DNA of 64,000 bases from Capsicum annuum (GCF_002878395.1 NC_061112.1:44016766-44080765), one strand, 5' to 3'. Positions 23,085-35,270 are shown, numbered from the stretch's first letter. The notes: generated by a model not told the origin, from the sequence alone. Program-made: numbers and translations.

Positions 23085-24184
23085 TGTCTTAACTTAATCA
23101 TACTTGAAAATCTAAATATCATGTAAAACACGTGGGTATCAGGTGTTCATAACTTACCAGCACTGAGTGATCCCTGAACACAATAAAAAGCTTAAAAACT
23201 GTAGTAAAGGATCATGGTTCAATACCCATGAGTATATACATTTCACCAAACATGTAGGGATCTTGAATTTAACATGGGAATGCTTGCTAAGAACCATAAA
23301 TTTAGGATTTATCATGTAATACACTTGAAAAAAGCATGGAAAACTCAAATTCATAGCATGAGGAATTCAAAATCTTACATGGAATCATACATGGCCTGAA
23401 TTGAATTAAAATCACCATGAAAACATCAATTAAACCCATCTTAAGTAATATAAAATACCATGATAGTAGAAAAATCCATTACTTAATTGAAAAGAGGGTT
23501 TTTGGTCTCCATGGGTAAAATGACCCTACATAAACACCCCACATGCCTTAATCTTTTAAATTGAAAGGAAAATGCTATCATTGATGCTTTCTTGAAGGTT
23601 CTTGAACTGAGGGACTTGAATTATTGATTTTTTTGAGGAGAATGGAATTGAATTTGTGTTGTTGGGAAAGGGGAATGGCTTTCTTGTGAGGAAAATTGGA
23701 GAATAAGTTAAAACTATGCCCTGACTGATGCCCAAGTCATGTTATGAATAATTGGGTTGAGAGGGAAAAGACCCAATTGCCTCTTGGTTATTTAAATTCT
23801 TAATTGGACTAAACAAGCTTACCGCGATGTGGTCTTATCACGGTATAGTGCATTTCCTTCAGCGTAATGTGTTCTACATGCCATCCTGAAAAATGCCGCG
23901 TCGCGGGCTTATCGTGGTATCCCTCTAGCTTTGTGATCTAAGCATGACCCAAACCCCATTCGAAAAATCCAAAACTTTTTTGAGACATGATTTTTACATC
24001 TCTGAACATAAATTAACTAAAAAACAAACATCTTAGGGTCGGGAAGACCAAGTTAAAAATTCTCAAGATTTAGAAGTCATAAAAATGAGTAAGTCCCTAA
24101 CACTTAGTAAAATTTTCAAGCCTTAAGCCCCTTATGCATGCAACTGAAAGTAGAACAGAGCTAAGAGTAGTATTGGTTATTATA
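23085..24184 (-). repeat. T2 3' LTR, 3' end missing
   Basis: Aligns with 29040-30178 of the 5' LTR, including TTAGGATTTATCATG, ATTCATAGCATGAG and GGGAAGACCAAGTT. The counterpart of 27784-29040 is absent. CG-rich words (ACCGCGATGTGG, GCCGCGTCGCGG) lie at 23820-23935. Confidence 0.85.
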
Positions 24185-24199
24185 ATATCTCCCCTTGGG
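24185..24199 (-). promoter_or_regulatory. T2 polypurine tract
   Basis: On the minus strand CCCAAGGGGAGATAT stands immediately before the 3' LTR. Confidence 0.8.
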
Positions 24200-24329
24200 A
24201 ATATTCATCCTCGAATAAGACTGGTTAGACTGTGAGTACTAAACTAAGGAAGCTGAGATCGTATATTGAACATGCATGATTTTAAACATGAATATATAAT
24301 TAAGTCTAAAACATGATACATGAACTAAA

Positions 24330-25690
24330 CTAAATTTCATGAATGCATGAAACGACATGAGAATGATTATATAGCTGAAACTGAGAATGGGAAAGTGTCA
24401 ATCTAAGAAAACTATTATCACAAGTTGAGTCTAAGTTTGTAGATAAAAAATGAGGATACTTGGTAAGCATATCTGCTTCTGCTTTTCGAGTGGCTCCCTC
24501 AATAGACTGATTCCACCATAGAACTTTAACCAAGGGAACTTTTTTATTCCTCAACACATAAATCTGATGGTCAAAGATCTCAATTGGGACTTCTTCAAAG
24601 GAAAGGCTATCCTTAATGCCCATATCTTCTAAAGGAATAAATACAACTTAATTGCCAATACATTTTTTTAGCAAGTAAACATGAAATATCGGATAAATTG
24701 TTGCCAAATCTACAGGCAACCCTAGCTCATAGGCTATCTTCCTAAAATAGTTCAACATTCTATAATGAGCAACATATCGGGGACTGAGTTTGCCTGTCTT
24801 TCCAAATATTTTCACTCGCTTTATGGGAGAGATTTTCAAATAGACTAAATTACCAACATCAAACTCAAGGTTTCTTCTCCTCACATCTTCATAATATTTT
24901 TTACGGCTTTGGGTTGTCTTAAGACTCTCCCTAATCAACTAAACTTTCTCCATCGCATCAAACTCTAAATCTAGCCTTATCAAAGTAGCCTCACCTGCTT
25001 TAAACCAATCAATAGAAGATCTATATCTTCTCCAATAGAGAACCTCAAATAGATTTATCTGAAAACTACAGTGATAGCTGCTTTTATAAGCAAACTCAAT
25101 TAAAGTTTAATGATCAAACCAACTACTTTTAAAATCAATAACACATTCTCTCAACATATATTCGAAGGTCTGTATGGTCTTCTATGCATGACCATCTATG
25201 TGAGGATGAAAAGCCATAGTGAGATAAACTTGGGTACCAAGACCCTTCTGAAAAGCCTTCCAAAAGTGAGAGGTAAACTGATAACTCTCTCTAATATAAT
25301 AGACAATGGAACTCCATGCAACTTAACTAACTTTCTAATATAAAGTTAGGCATAATACTCAGCTAAGTACAAAGTATAAACTGGCAAGAAATGGGCTGAT
25401 TTGGACATTCTATCCACAATGACCCATATCAAATCATTTTGACGACGTGTACAAGGTAAACAAGTCACAAAATCCATGTTCACCACTTCCCACTTCCAAG
25501 TGGGGATGCTGAATTGATGCAATGAACCACTAGGCCTCTTGTGCTCAACTTTAACCAGCTGACAATTTGAACACTTAGCCACAAACTCTGTAATATCCTT
25601 CTTCGTACCATTCCACCAATAGATTTCTTGCAAGTCATAGTACATATTAGTGTCTCCTAGATGAATGGAATATTATGCACCACGCACTTC
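24330..25690 (-). pseudogene. T2 integrase with chromodomain, lightly broken
   Basis: Integrase inserts the cDNA into host DNA. The N-terminal zinc-binding part and start of the catalytic core form a 100-codon open stretch (25645-25346): MYYDLQEIYWWNG, CSNCQLVKVEHKRP, WKWEVVNMDFVTCLP with the first catalytic Asp, and VIVDRMSKSAHFLPV. The core's second half is frameshifted (25345-24940). The C-terminal part reads MIRESLKTTQSRKKYYEDVR through HVYLLKKCIGN (24938-24648). The chromodomain follows, FEEVPIEIFDHQ, RNKKVPLVKVLWWNQ, EGATRKAEADM and KYPHFL (24605-24430). It is the best preserved chromodomain in the window. Confidence 0.9.
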
Positions 25691-26505
25691 TGCCGAAAAA
25701 AATTTTTCCTTAAATCATCAATACATGTAACATATAACCTGCCCTAACAATGCAACACACCATCAAACCATGGGATAAAACGTCCACTTTATGATCTCTG
25801 ACTAAATCCTTCAACTTAACCAAATTGGGATCCCTATATTGCTTTTTCTTCACTTCGGCAACCAAAGAAGATTCTGAACCATTCTAAACCCTTATACTAC
25901 CCTCAGCTGAATCAACCAACCGAATGCCTAATCTAGCAAGTTGATGAACCTCCCTGACTAACTTCTTCTTATCATCCTCAATATAAGCTACACTACCTAT
26001 AGATATTCTACTAAGGGAATCCTCAATGACTAGTTCATTAGGAAACTGAAACTGAATGACTCTATTTTTGCAATCAACTGAAGCATAGCATGAGTGGATC
26101 CAATCCATGCCTAGAATAACATCAAAATCAATCATTTGTAACTCCATAAGATCAACTGTGGTAACTTTTTGAGATACTATGATCGGGAAGTTTATGTATA
26201 CCCTTTTGGCTAGAATAGATTTACCCATTGGGGTAGACACTGAGAAAGGTTCGGCTAAAGATTCAGGACTAACACAAAAAATTGTTTGTTATATAAGGGT
26301 TACAAAGAAGGGTAGACCTCCGAGGTCAAATAAAGCTTAAACATGGAGTTAAAAGACCTATAATGTACAAGTAACTATATTAGGAGAGCTTTCCTGATCA
26401 TGCCGGGTCTGGAGAACATACAACCTATTCTGATACTACCCACTGGTTGCGCTAGAAACGACATCCTACTGAGTTAGGTAACCAACTAGAACTGGAACAC
26501 AGTTG
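25691..26505 (-). pseudogene. T2 protease fused in frame to the end of RNase H
   Basis: The 118-codon open frame 26240-25884 starts in protease sequence (MSTPMGKSILAKRVY, then MIDFDVILGMDWIHSCYAS and FQFPNELVIE) and passes without a stop into DSLSRISIGSVAYIEDDKKK and LARLGIRLVDSAEGS, which belongs to the linker after RNase H. The entire RT and RNase H core are therefore missing, joined near 26020. Upstream, around 26330-26290, the protease active site reads ALFDLGGLPFFV (D-L-G), with a stop further on. Confidence 0.85.
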
Positions 26506-26509
26506 GACA

Positions 26510-27564
26510 AACCCTGCTAACCAGCCTTTGGGCAATCTCTGACTCTGTGTCCTGGCTTGTTACATCCAAAACATAGATCACTGCAAGCCCTACACACACC
26601 CTGATGATGCCTGCCATATTTCCCACAGAGTAGATTAGTACAGCTACTATTCACTATACCCTGGGACTTAGAGCCTGGCATCCTATAACGACTACCTTGC
26701 CTGAACTTAGGCACTGGCACACTAGTTAAAGATAGAGCTGGGGCTTAAAACTTTAGATGGAACTGAGAACGCTTACTACCTTCTGAACTTGGCTGAGAAA
26801 AATTAAAAATATATATTTTATCCCTTTTATTCTCTCTCTTTCTTTCTCCTTAAGCTTCTCTTCCTTAATCTATTGAGCATGAACCATAAGTCTATCTCCT
26901 TAATCCACATAACAGTCCTAAACTCCTTAACCACACTATCATCTACACCAAACATCGACTTACTCATTCTAGTACTATTGTCAGCTACCATATTAGGAGC
27001 ATACATGTCCAATTAAGAAAACTTAAGTGAATACTCCTTCATACTTATGCTGACCTAATTCAAACTAGTGAACCCTTGACTATTAGCCTCTCTCTACTCT
27101 AATAGGAATAACCTATCTAGAAAATCCTTGGAAAATACCTCCCAATAAATAGGCCTTGCATCAACACCATGGCTTTCCTTTTACTACTTAAACTAGGTGT
27201 GAGCTACATCCTACAACTGATATGCAACAAACTCTAAACGCTTACTTGAAATGATATCCATCAAATTTTTCACCTTCCCAACAATGTCAAGAAACTCTTG
27301 TGGATCTTCATCAGACTTGGATCTCGAAAACAAAGGGGGATTCATTTGGGTGATATCCTAAATTCTAATTCCAGCTGTATTTGCCATAAGATTCGTAGGG
27401 GCAATAACTTGTTGGTTGTTCTGAGCAGCTACTAAATGGGCTAAGGTAGTGAAAGAAATTCTAAACTCGATGTGACAGACATGTTCTTTTAGAGAATCTT
27501 CCTGAATAAACAGAGGTGCGAGCTAGTCCCTATTCCTTCTTCTTTTATTTCTTTTGTGAGGCAT
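26510..27564 (-). pseudogene. T2 gag with zinc knuckle
   Basis: The start is ATG at 27564 (MPHKRNKRRRNRD), the basic beginning usual for this lineage. The gag body reads IQDITQMNPPLFSRSKSDED, PQEFLDIVGKVKNLMDIISS, a frame with few stops, MKEYSLKFS and a Lys/Arg-rich coil, RLRKRSLRRKKERENKRDK (about 26870-26815). The zinc knuckle C-F-G-C-N-K-P-G-H-R-V-R-D-C lies at about 26575-26530, inside the open stretch 26720-26517. Five or so stops remain. Length is near normal. Confidence 0.88.
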
Positions 27565-27765
27565 TGTTTTTAAATAGAATAAAGAATGAATTAGAAAGAG
27601 TAAATAGATCCTATGCTCTTTTGCAAAACATAAATGCTAAATGAAGGGAAATTTTTCCTAAAACATCTTGAAGCTTCATGTCCATAAATATGGCGTGCTT
27701 CATAGCCATGCATAAAATTCTACTCAACGTGGCTTTCAAACACCCTAGGTAACTGCAAAGACTTA

Positions 27766-27778
27766 GGCTCTAATACAA
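27766..27778 (-). promoter_or_regulatory. T2 primer-binding site, tRNA-iMet type
   Basis: The minus strand reads TTGTATTAGAGCC, 11 of 13 bases matching TGGTATCAGAGCC, five bases inside the LTR end. Confidence 0.8.
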
Positions 27779-27783
27779 AGATT

Positions 27784-30178
27784 TGTCATAACCTGAGGCT
27801 ACCACCTAGCTGCAACAACGGTGTTTGCATTCATAAGTGACCCCAAGCTAACCTATGAGATGGGACCTATTGTGAGCAATCAATAATGTAGCAATAGTAC
27901 ATGATTTTGGAATATAACTGCTAAATGTAATACTAATCTAAATACTAAAATTATGGTTCAACCACCAGCCTAAAACATCTGATGACATACTAAAATCCAA
28001 CTATCAATTTAAAATAACTAATAATACTGAAAAGACCGATAAACTGAATAAGTGTCTAATAAATTGTTTGATTATCTAAATAGCCTCTAACTGACTGAGG
28101 AGTCAATGGGATAGGCCCTCAACTAAGTCTGATTGACTTAACATAATGAAATACTAAATTACTAGATGAGAGATAATACGTCATCGATAGATAAGGACTC
28201 TCTATTATGGCTACTTAGTAGCACTGGTTGTTTAACTATGGTCGGGAAAATGAGCCACTAAACCTATGATATAAGACATCATAGTGAAATGAAGAGTATG
28301 TGGCCAGTACTTTAAATGTATTGGTATATGAGATTAGGTATTGCTGAAATGCATGGGATACTGAGAACATGAGATAAGGACTAACTGAACAATAATAAAT
28401 AACTGAGTATGAATGCATAAAAACTGTAATATCTAAGAATAGAAGATCAATCATATACATAATTCTAAAATAATTTATAAGCTGAGACACTAAAATCTGT
28501 GTAACTGAATAAATATAAATTTGTATGCTTTTGTCAAGCAAACCTAAACTGAATAAACACTGAATATTATACTAAGATTGAGGGAGGTATGATCTAACCG
28601 ACATTCACCAATCTAAGTTAATCGGGATCTATCCTATAACCCTAGTTGGAAAGGTGTCAGTACAATGCCATGGGTACTAACACTAGCTGTGTAGATCCAC
28701 TAAGCTGGTGTCCTGAAGAACTAATGAAACACGCTTAAATGACAAGTGCTCTAATGAGATGTGTATCACCCTCAAATGGGAAGCGAACACCTTATCAGCC
28801 CTCAACTGGCAGGTAGACATCTCTAACCTATGCTGGCTATGTATTTCTGTAACTCAGTGATTGCTACTAAGGGTCACACCCTCTACTGCCAGGTGAGCCC
28901 CCATCACTAGGTTTGCTCGGTGCTAAATCCTACTTTTAACTAAACTGACACTAAAAGTGAAATTGGACTGAGTTTAATTATACATGACTTCATGACTTAC
29001 AGTGCTCATTATGATCATAATAAGTGAATAAATAGGAATGATCATGGCTCAATTGAATCATACTTAAAAATTTGGAAATCCTGAAAAACATGTGGGTATC
29101 GAGTGTTTAATACTGACCAGCACTGAATGACCACTGAATGTATTAACAATCTTAAAAACTATAGTAAACGATCATGGTTCAAACCCATAAGTATATACAT
29201 TTCACCAAACATGTGGGGATCATGAATTTAACATGGGAATGCTTGATAAGAATCATAAATTTAGGATTTATCATGGAATTCACTTGAATAAATCATGAGA
29301 AACTCACATTCATAGCATGAGAAACTCAAAATCTTGCATGGAATAATACATGGGCTGAATTTAATTAATATCACAAGGAAAACATTTATTAAACCCTTCC
29401 TAAGCAATATAAAATACCATAATAGTAGAAAAATCCATTTCTTAATTGAAAAAAGGGATTTTGGGTTCCATGGGTGACTAGACCGATGAATGAACACCCT
29501 ACTTACCTTAATCTTTTAGGTTTAAAGAAAAAATACTATCCTTGATGCTTTCTTGAAGGTTATTGAACTTGGGGACTTGAATTCTTGATTTCTTGAGGAG
29601 AAAGAAATTGAATTTATGTTCATGGGGAAAGGGAATGGATTTCTTGGTAAGAAAATTGGAGAATATGGGAAAAATTATGCCCTAACTTATGCCCAATTCG
29701 TGTTATGAACTATTGGGTTCAGAGGGAAAAAACCCAACTTCCTCTCTGACATTTAAATTTGTAATTGGATAGAACAAGCTTATCGTGACATAGTCTTAGT
29801 ATGGTAGTGCATTTCTCTTACCTCGTAGAGGACTTATCATGATAGTGCCTTTCCCTCACCGCGACATAATCTACATGCCATCAGGACTAATCCTATGTCG
29901 TGGGCTTATTGTGGTATCCCTCTAGTTTCGTGATCCAAACAAGACCAAAACTCCATCTGAAAAATCAAAACTTCTCTGAGACATGCTCTTTACATCCCTC
30001 AATATAAATTAACTCAAAAACCAACATCTCAGGGTCGGGAAGACCAAGTTATAAATCCTCCAATTTGATAATTCTTAAAAATGACTAAGTCCCCAACACT
30101 TAGTGAAATTTTCAGGCCTTAAGCCCTTATGCATACAACTAAAAGATGAATAGAGCTAAGAATATTATGGGTATTGCA
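27784..30178 (-). repeat. T2 5' LTR (2395 bp)
   Basis: In plus orientation it runs from TGTCATAACC to GGGTATTGCA. Homology to the T3 LTR in reverse is clear at 28587-28950 against 4590-4880 (for example ATGGGGGC...CCAGAGAGGGT), where degenerate CCAACTGG-type units repeat. CG-rich words lie at 29760-29935. An open frame 28541-28236 is LTR sequence. Confidence 0.88.
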
Positions 30179-32017
30179 TACTACCTTTCCTCTTATTTAT
30201 TCTTTGATCCATGATTAAAAGGAGGGGGAGGTCATGAAATGGTCTTCAACACATGCTCGACTTCCTTTCCCTTTCCTTTATCCTTATTAAGACTTTTATC
30301 AACACATGTAGATTTTTGTAAGTACTTCCCACTAGTCACCAAATTTTTAGTTTTTGATTTAGGTGCCTCATATACATCAACAACATCCTTCCTAGTTTTA
30401 TCAAATACAAACATGGAAGGATTAATGGTGGACTTACCACTCTGAGTTGTAATGGCCAAACAATGATGGTTGTTCTTAGGATTTTGTACTATATTACTCA
30501 GAAGGGTGCCCAATTGATGTTGATTCAAGGTTTCTAACATCTATCCAAATTATTACTCCAATTTCTTGATCGCATTATCATACGATTCTACTTTCTGGGT
30601 CAATCCTAAAATGTCTGACTTAATCTTCTTAAGGCAACTCTCCTGACTTTCCTGACCCTTTACCAGCTTTGACAATAGACTCCGTCCCTAATTCAGTGTC
30701 ACAGCTCCTCAGTGGATATATGCACTACTCTTTTTCTTATAATAATCTTTACATCTTCGACTACCATTTCTCTCTCTACTTTAATCCATATATCTATCCC
30801 TATAATAGTTTCGACTATGGTTCTTTTACCCCGAGTTCTAATTTTCTTTAGTATACAATTGGACCTTGGCTTAGAAACCTACCAACTCTCTATCTATATA
30901 TTTTGTTTCTTCATCAATATCAAAATTGTATGACCTAGAAGCCTTACCCTATGCATCCATATCATTCACCTTCTTAGAATTCTTTATCACAAACTACTTT
31001 GTCAGTAACCTAATCTTCAACCTTAGCTGAGAAATCTCTTGAGCCACTATGTCATCAACAACACTGTGCTCACTAGAAACCCTATTAGCATAAGTGTCAG
31101 TGCCTCTCACTACCTATTGAGTATGCCACCCTTGGTTGGTAAGAGAGATTTTATTTAAGATTTTCGATGCTAACTCCCAATAAACATATGAACATTCCAC
31201 TAGTAATAATATCTACCATAACTTTGGAACTTGTATTTAGGGCTCGATAGAATAATTTAAGTTGCTTCCACTAATTCTATGATTGGGCAACATCATTAAC
31301 TTTTTATTAAACCAAAACTATGCCTTATACATTGATTCAGAAAGAAACAATTTGGAATTATAAATCTCATCCTTCAAATGTAGAATTCTAGATAGAGGGA
31401 TAAAATGGTCTAAAAACTACTTTTAGAACTCATTCCAAGTAGTAATGGACACATGAGGTAGTTTTTCTAACCATAATATTGCTTCACCAATTAGAGGAAA
31501 GGGTAACAACCTGAATCTGAGAGCATCCTAATCTGCCCCAGGTATAGGGAATGAAGTTCAAATCCTAACAAAATTTATAAGGTGTATATTTGCATCATCA
31601 GTCACTAGGCCAGCAAACATACCTTTAAAATTAAATAATTGGATCATGGAATTTGTGATCAAACTTCATATCGGGTGGTAATATAGGAGGAATATAACTC
31701 TTATCTCTATAGGCTCAACATATACCATGTCCTCCTCCAAATTATCACATACTAGAAAGTACTATAGCTTAGGAGAACTTGAGATCTTCCTCTTCTACAT
31801 CTGTAAAGTGTTTCTTGATGATTAGTTTCTTACTTCTATCTTGCTCTCTCCATCTCTTGAGATATACACTGGGTAGCCTCATTATCCCTCCTCTGTTGTT
31901 TCTATGCTAGTAACCATACAATGGTTTACTCTACTATCGCATAAGAAGGTGGGGGGACAAATCCCATGGATCATCTTAAGGCAACTCATGATAAGCTACA
32001 TGATCGTGTTGTGACAT
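30179..32017 (-). pseudogene. M gag, interrupted at its end by T2
   Basis: I choose ATG at 32017 (MSQHDHVAYHELP), shared with P1's gag. The central gag domain around 31600-31200 is heavily broken. The C-terminal 102-codon open stretch 30540-30232 reads LNQHQLGTLLSNIVQNPKNN, CLAITTQSGKSTINPSM, an acidic DVVDVYEAPKSK segment and a Lys-rich tail, as in P1 and M1. The proline block PPPPF follows after a stop. T2's LTR begins at 30178, so the protease has been separated and then lost. Confidence 0.8.
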
Positions 32018-32181
32018 CCTACGATTTTATTTTAGGATTATTTCTAGTTCTAGATCAAACAAGATCAAGGTACTTCCTTGAATCCTAATGCTGGGAATAC
32101 ACTGGCGTACATTCCAAGAAGAATAGTAAAAATAAAGCCCAAAAACTTCAAAAACACCAATTAACGAATCCATAATTGTAT

Positions 32182-32199
32182 TCACCAATAACAATGCCA
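32182..32199 (-). promoter_or_regulatory. M primer-binding site, tRNA-Asp type
   Basis: The minus strand reads TGGCATTGTTATTGGTGA, 13 of 18 matches to TGGCGCCGTTGCCGGGGA. All five differences are transitions of the cytosine-deamination kind. It lies five bases inside the LTR end. Confidence 0.8.
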
Positions 32200-32204
32200 A
32201 AATT

Positions 32205-33684
32205 TGATATTGCCCAAACTATACCCTCAAAGAAGTTAGAATGTGGTCTTTGTCAAATTATAGTAACCTAACTAAATCGGTGAATTTGTAGTATGGCATA
32301 AAAAGTAACATGTTATGAATGTTTTTGGTTGCAAACAATCTGACACAAACACTAGGAGCGTGTTCCCCTCGCTTACTAACTAGTAGGTTTCTCGTTCTCA
32401 ATCTAACTATCCCATTGCCACACATACAGAATCTGAAAAGCTAGGTACTACAAACTATCTTGTTAGTGTGTTGGTAAATCTCACACTTTACCTTGTGAGT
32501 CTCAGGGTGTCTCCTAATTACCTTACTAACACTTGTCTTTCATCCCAATATTACTATCAACTTATGGGTATCAAGTTATTAGACGAGGGTTGATTGCTTT
32601 GAATAATTGTTGTAATCTTTTTTCCCCAATCTCAATATCTTTTGTGAAGATGATCTTAAATATAGGCAGGTTCTTAGAGTTAGCCACCACTAAGAAATAT
32701 ATTATACCAAAAAAGATCACAGTTCATGTGTAAATAATAATCTAGGAAAACCTCACACTTCCCCTACTTTGTTATTCTGCCAGGGTTACCACTACCCTAG
32801 CTAAGGGAATTAGTTGTTCATAGTTGAAAAACAATCCATGGAATTTAATAAAGATAGCATGGAATTAATCTCACAATAATGAAGCATAAAACCCAAAGTC
32901 TCAAGTTATTTAATCAACCAAAGAATAAAGAACAAGATAATTTAAATATCAAAAGACAATCTTGGAATCAAAATATGTTTATAAGAGTATCAAGTGTGTA
33001 AACAATTACATTAATATACCAAGGGTATCTATATAGTTTCTCAAAATAAAAAAGGAAACCTAAGCAAAACAAAATAGGAAAATAAAGTCGACAGTGGCTA
33101 TAACTCAGGCAATGAGTTATTTGGACTAACCATAACTCATTATCAACTTTTTTGTCTCCATTCTGTAGTCTATTATGACAACTTATAATTAGACCCTATG
33201 ATTCATTGGCTAGACTCATTGTCACCCATTGTATTTTCACCTTTCAGTATTCTCAAAATGAATCTTCACTACGAGTCATGGCCAGACATAATTACTCATA
33301 GTAACCTGTCAATTCCATAGGGCTTTAACTTGTATATCTTCATAACAATAACTAATTTTCTCAGATTGACTCCACCATACGACTTATTGTTAGAACCAAT
33401 GAGTCATTGCTAGTATGAACTTCACTCCTAAAATCAATAGCCTTAACTGTTATCACCACAACTTTTGCTATGAGTTCTATAGTCATATTATGACTTATAG
33501 TCTAGTCAGTGCCTTTGATTTTAAGACTTTTATTTTTTATTTTTTATTCAACTTGATTCCAACCTATTTTCCCTACAACATACAGAAAAACACACATCAT
33601 ATCTAACAAAATGGCCTAAGTATTTGAATTTTTCATGATTTTAAGCATCGAAAGTGCCATAAACCCATGGCATGTCATGTGTCT
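32205..33684 (-). repeat. M 5' LTR (~1.48 kb)
   Basis: It pairs with 13153-14320 and, inverted, with P1's LTR; the last ~80 bp (33600-33684) matches P1's LTR start 2452-2540. The right edge is given by the candidate AGAGT duplication and by where P1's gag resumes. A T-rich stretch near 33520-33560 and an open frame 33415-33606 are LTR sequence. Confidence 0.78.
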
Positions 33685-34560
33685 AGAGTTGTTGATGATT
33701 CAGTGGCTTAAGAGGTTGCACAGTTGAAGATAGAGATTGGGTTACTAACGAAATAATTTCCAATAATGAATTCTAGTAAAGTTAATGTTTTGGGATCACA
33801 AGGTAAGGCATCACATAATTCAGATATGAATGAAAAGGTGATGTACCTAGATAGAGAGTTGACGGGGTTTTGATCCAAGGGCTATCATCTGCTCAAGAAA
33901 ATTGGAACTAGAGGAAAGATAACTAAGGTCAGAACTACTATAGGGATAGATATCGAGAGCAAAGCAAAAAATGATGGTGACTGGAGGTGCAAGGATGACT
34001 ACAAAAAGAATAGTGGTGTTTACATTTCTCCAAGGAATAGAGACATAGAGTCAAGGATGGATACTATGTTGTCAAAGTTTGTAAAGGAAAGTCAAGAATG
34101 TTTCCTTAAGGGGATTAAGGGAGACATTTCAGGGTTTGTTCTTATAGTGGAATCCCATTTTACTGCGATCAAGAAACTATACAGTAATTTGGTCAGATGT
34201 CAGCGACTTTAAATCAGCGTCAACTGAACACTCTTCCAAGTAATACTATACAAAATCTTAAGAATAATAGTCCCTATTTGGCGATCACCACTCGCAGTGG
34301 TAAGGCCATCCTTATCCTTCCATTCTTAAAGTTGATGAAGCTAGGAATGATGTTGTTGATGTAGATGAGGCACCTAAAGCGGATAAGAAAAGTTGGTGAC
34401 TATTGCTGAATTATCAAAACAAATTATAGGTGTTGACAAAGAGATAACTAAGGATAAAGGTAAGGGAAAGGCAAATGAGATGGTATTGAACAACATTCCA
34501 TGACCTCTCCCATCCTTTTCCTTAGAGATTAGAGAATAAATAATAGGAATTGAAGTATCA
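33685..34560 (+). pseudogene. P1 gag, C-terminal part
   Basis: P1's gag resumes with VVDDSVA, then EVAQLKIEIGLLTK (about 33718-33758), SSKVNVLGSQGKASHNSDMN (33772-33831), WRCKDDYKKNSGVYISPRNR (33982-34041) and RMDTMLSKFVKESQE. After a broken piece, ITTRSGKAI-like residues (about 34285-34310), an acidic VVDVDEAPKAD segment and a KGKGK-rich tail (to about 34480) follow. M1 and M have the same segments. Frameshifts and stops are frequent. Confidence 0.85.
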
Positions 34561-34779
34561 AAAGTTCCTATAGATTTTTAAGAAAATGTTTTTTAATATT
34601 CGTGTTATATAAGAATTCGACCAGATGCCAGGCTATTCGCTGTTCATGAAGGATTCGATTACTAAGAAGTGGACGGTGAGTTTCAAGCCCACTTATAATG
34701 TGCATCATTCTGGTGTCATTGCTTTTTGGCCTTGTTGAGAAATAGGAGGACCCTAGAGTATTTACTATTCCATGTACCA

Positions 34780-35270
34780 TTGGGTCCTTTAACTTCTATC
34801 AAGATTTATGTGATTTAGGAGTAAGTATCAATCTGATGTCATTGGTAGTTTTCAAGCAGTTGGCTTTAGGGTACCTAAACCTACATTCCTGAGGTTATTA
34901 ATGGCTGATTGGACTTTAAAGAAATTGGTTGATATATTGTCTGATGTTTTGGTGAAGGCTGCAACCTTCATATTTCTAGTTGACTTTGTAATCCTGGACT
35001 ACGATGTTGACTTAAAAAGCCCTATTGTCTTGGGCAGGCCTTTCCTAGCTATTGGGCCTTGGTTGACATAGAAATAGCGCAGATAAAATTCAAACAAAAT
35101 AATGAGAAAGTTACCCTGCAATGTGATAAAGTCTATGCAACAATCGAAGTATATGAGATTAGTGTCCGTGATTAATACTATTGAAGATGATGTAGTGACT
35201 ATGCCATTTAAAGAATGACTTGGTGTTGACCCGTTAGTAGGGATTATCATGACCTTTGACAGTTATGGCA
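34780..35270 (+). pseudogene. P1 aspartic protease
   Basis: FYQDLCDLGVSINLMSLVVF places the active-site D-L-G at 34812-34820. Then PKPTFLRLLMADWTLKKLV, DVLVKAATFIFLVDFVILDY and SPIVLGRPFLAIGP (35020-35060) follow in one mostly open frame; the I-V-L-G-R-P motif is intact. After 35060 stops multiply. This is the best preserved Athila protease of the three here. Confidence 0.85.

Larger units (their letters stand above)
23085..30178 (-). mobile_element. T2: Tekay/Del-type element lacking RT, inserted in M
   Basis: Minus-strand order: 5' LTR (30178-27784), PBS (27778-27766), gag with zinc knuckle (27564-26510), protease fused to the end of RNase H, integrase, chromodomain (to 24330), polypurine tract (24199-24185), truncated 3' LTR (24184-23085). 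The internal region is only 3.6 kb because RT and most of RNase H are deleted. The right flank is M's gag end at 30179. The left LTR lost its last ~1.25 kb in the deletion that also took the CACTA remainder and M's pol. Confidence 0.88.
13153..33684 (-). mobile_element. M: Athila-type element inserted in P1's gag, internally deleted
   Basis: On the minus strand: 5' LTR (33684-32205), tRNA-Asp PBS (32199-32182), gag (32017-30179), a gap, ORF3 (17781 to about 15730), 3' UTR and 3' LTR (to 13153). The outer LTR end in plus orientation is TGATGTTGCC. AGAGT stands immediately left of it (13148-13152) and also at 33685-33689, a candidate 5-bp target duplication, although the right LTR end then lacks its canonical CA. 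T1b and T2 lie inside, and the pol region between gag and ORF3 is gone. Confidence 0.8.

Noticed and set aside
25110..25343. Plus-strand frames antisense to pol genes (for example 25110-25343, 39007-39192, 39975-40184) as antisense genes
   Set aside because: They are shadows of minus-strand integrase and RNase H text and have no independent support.
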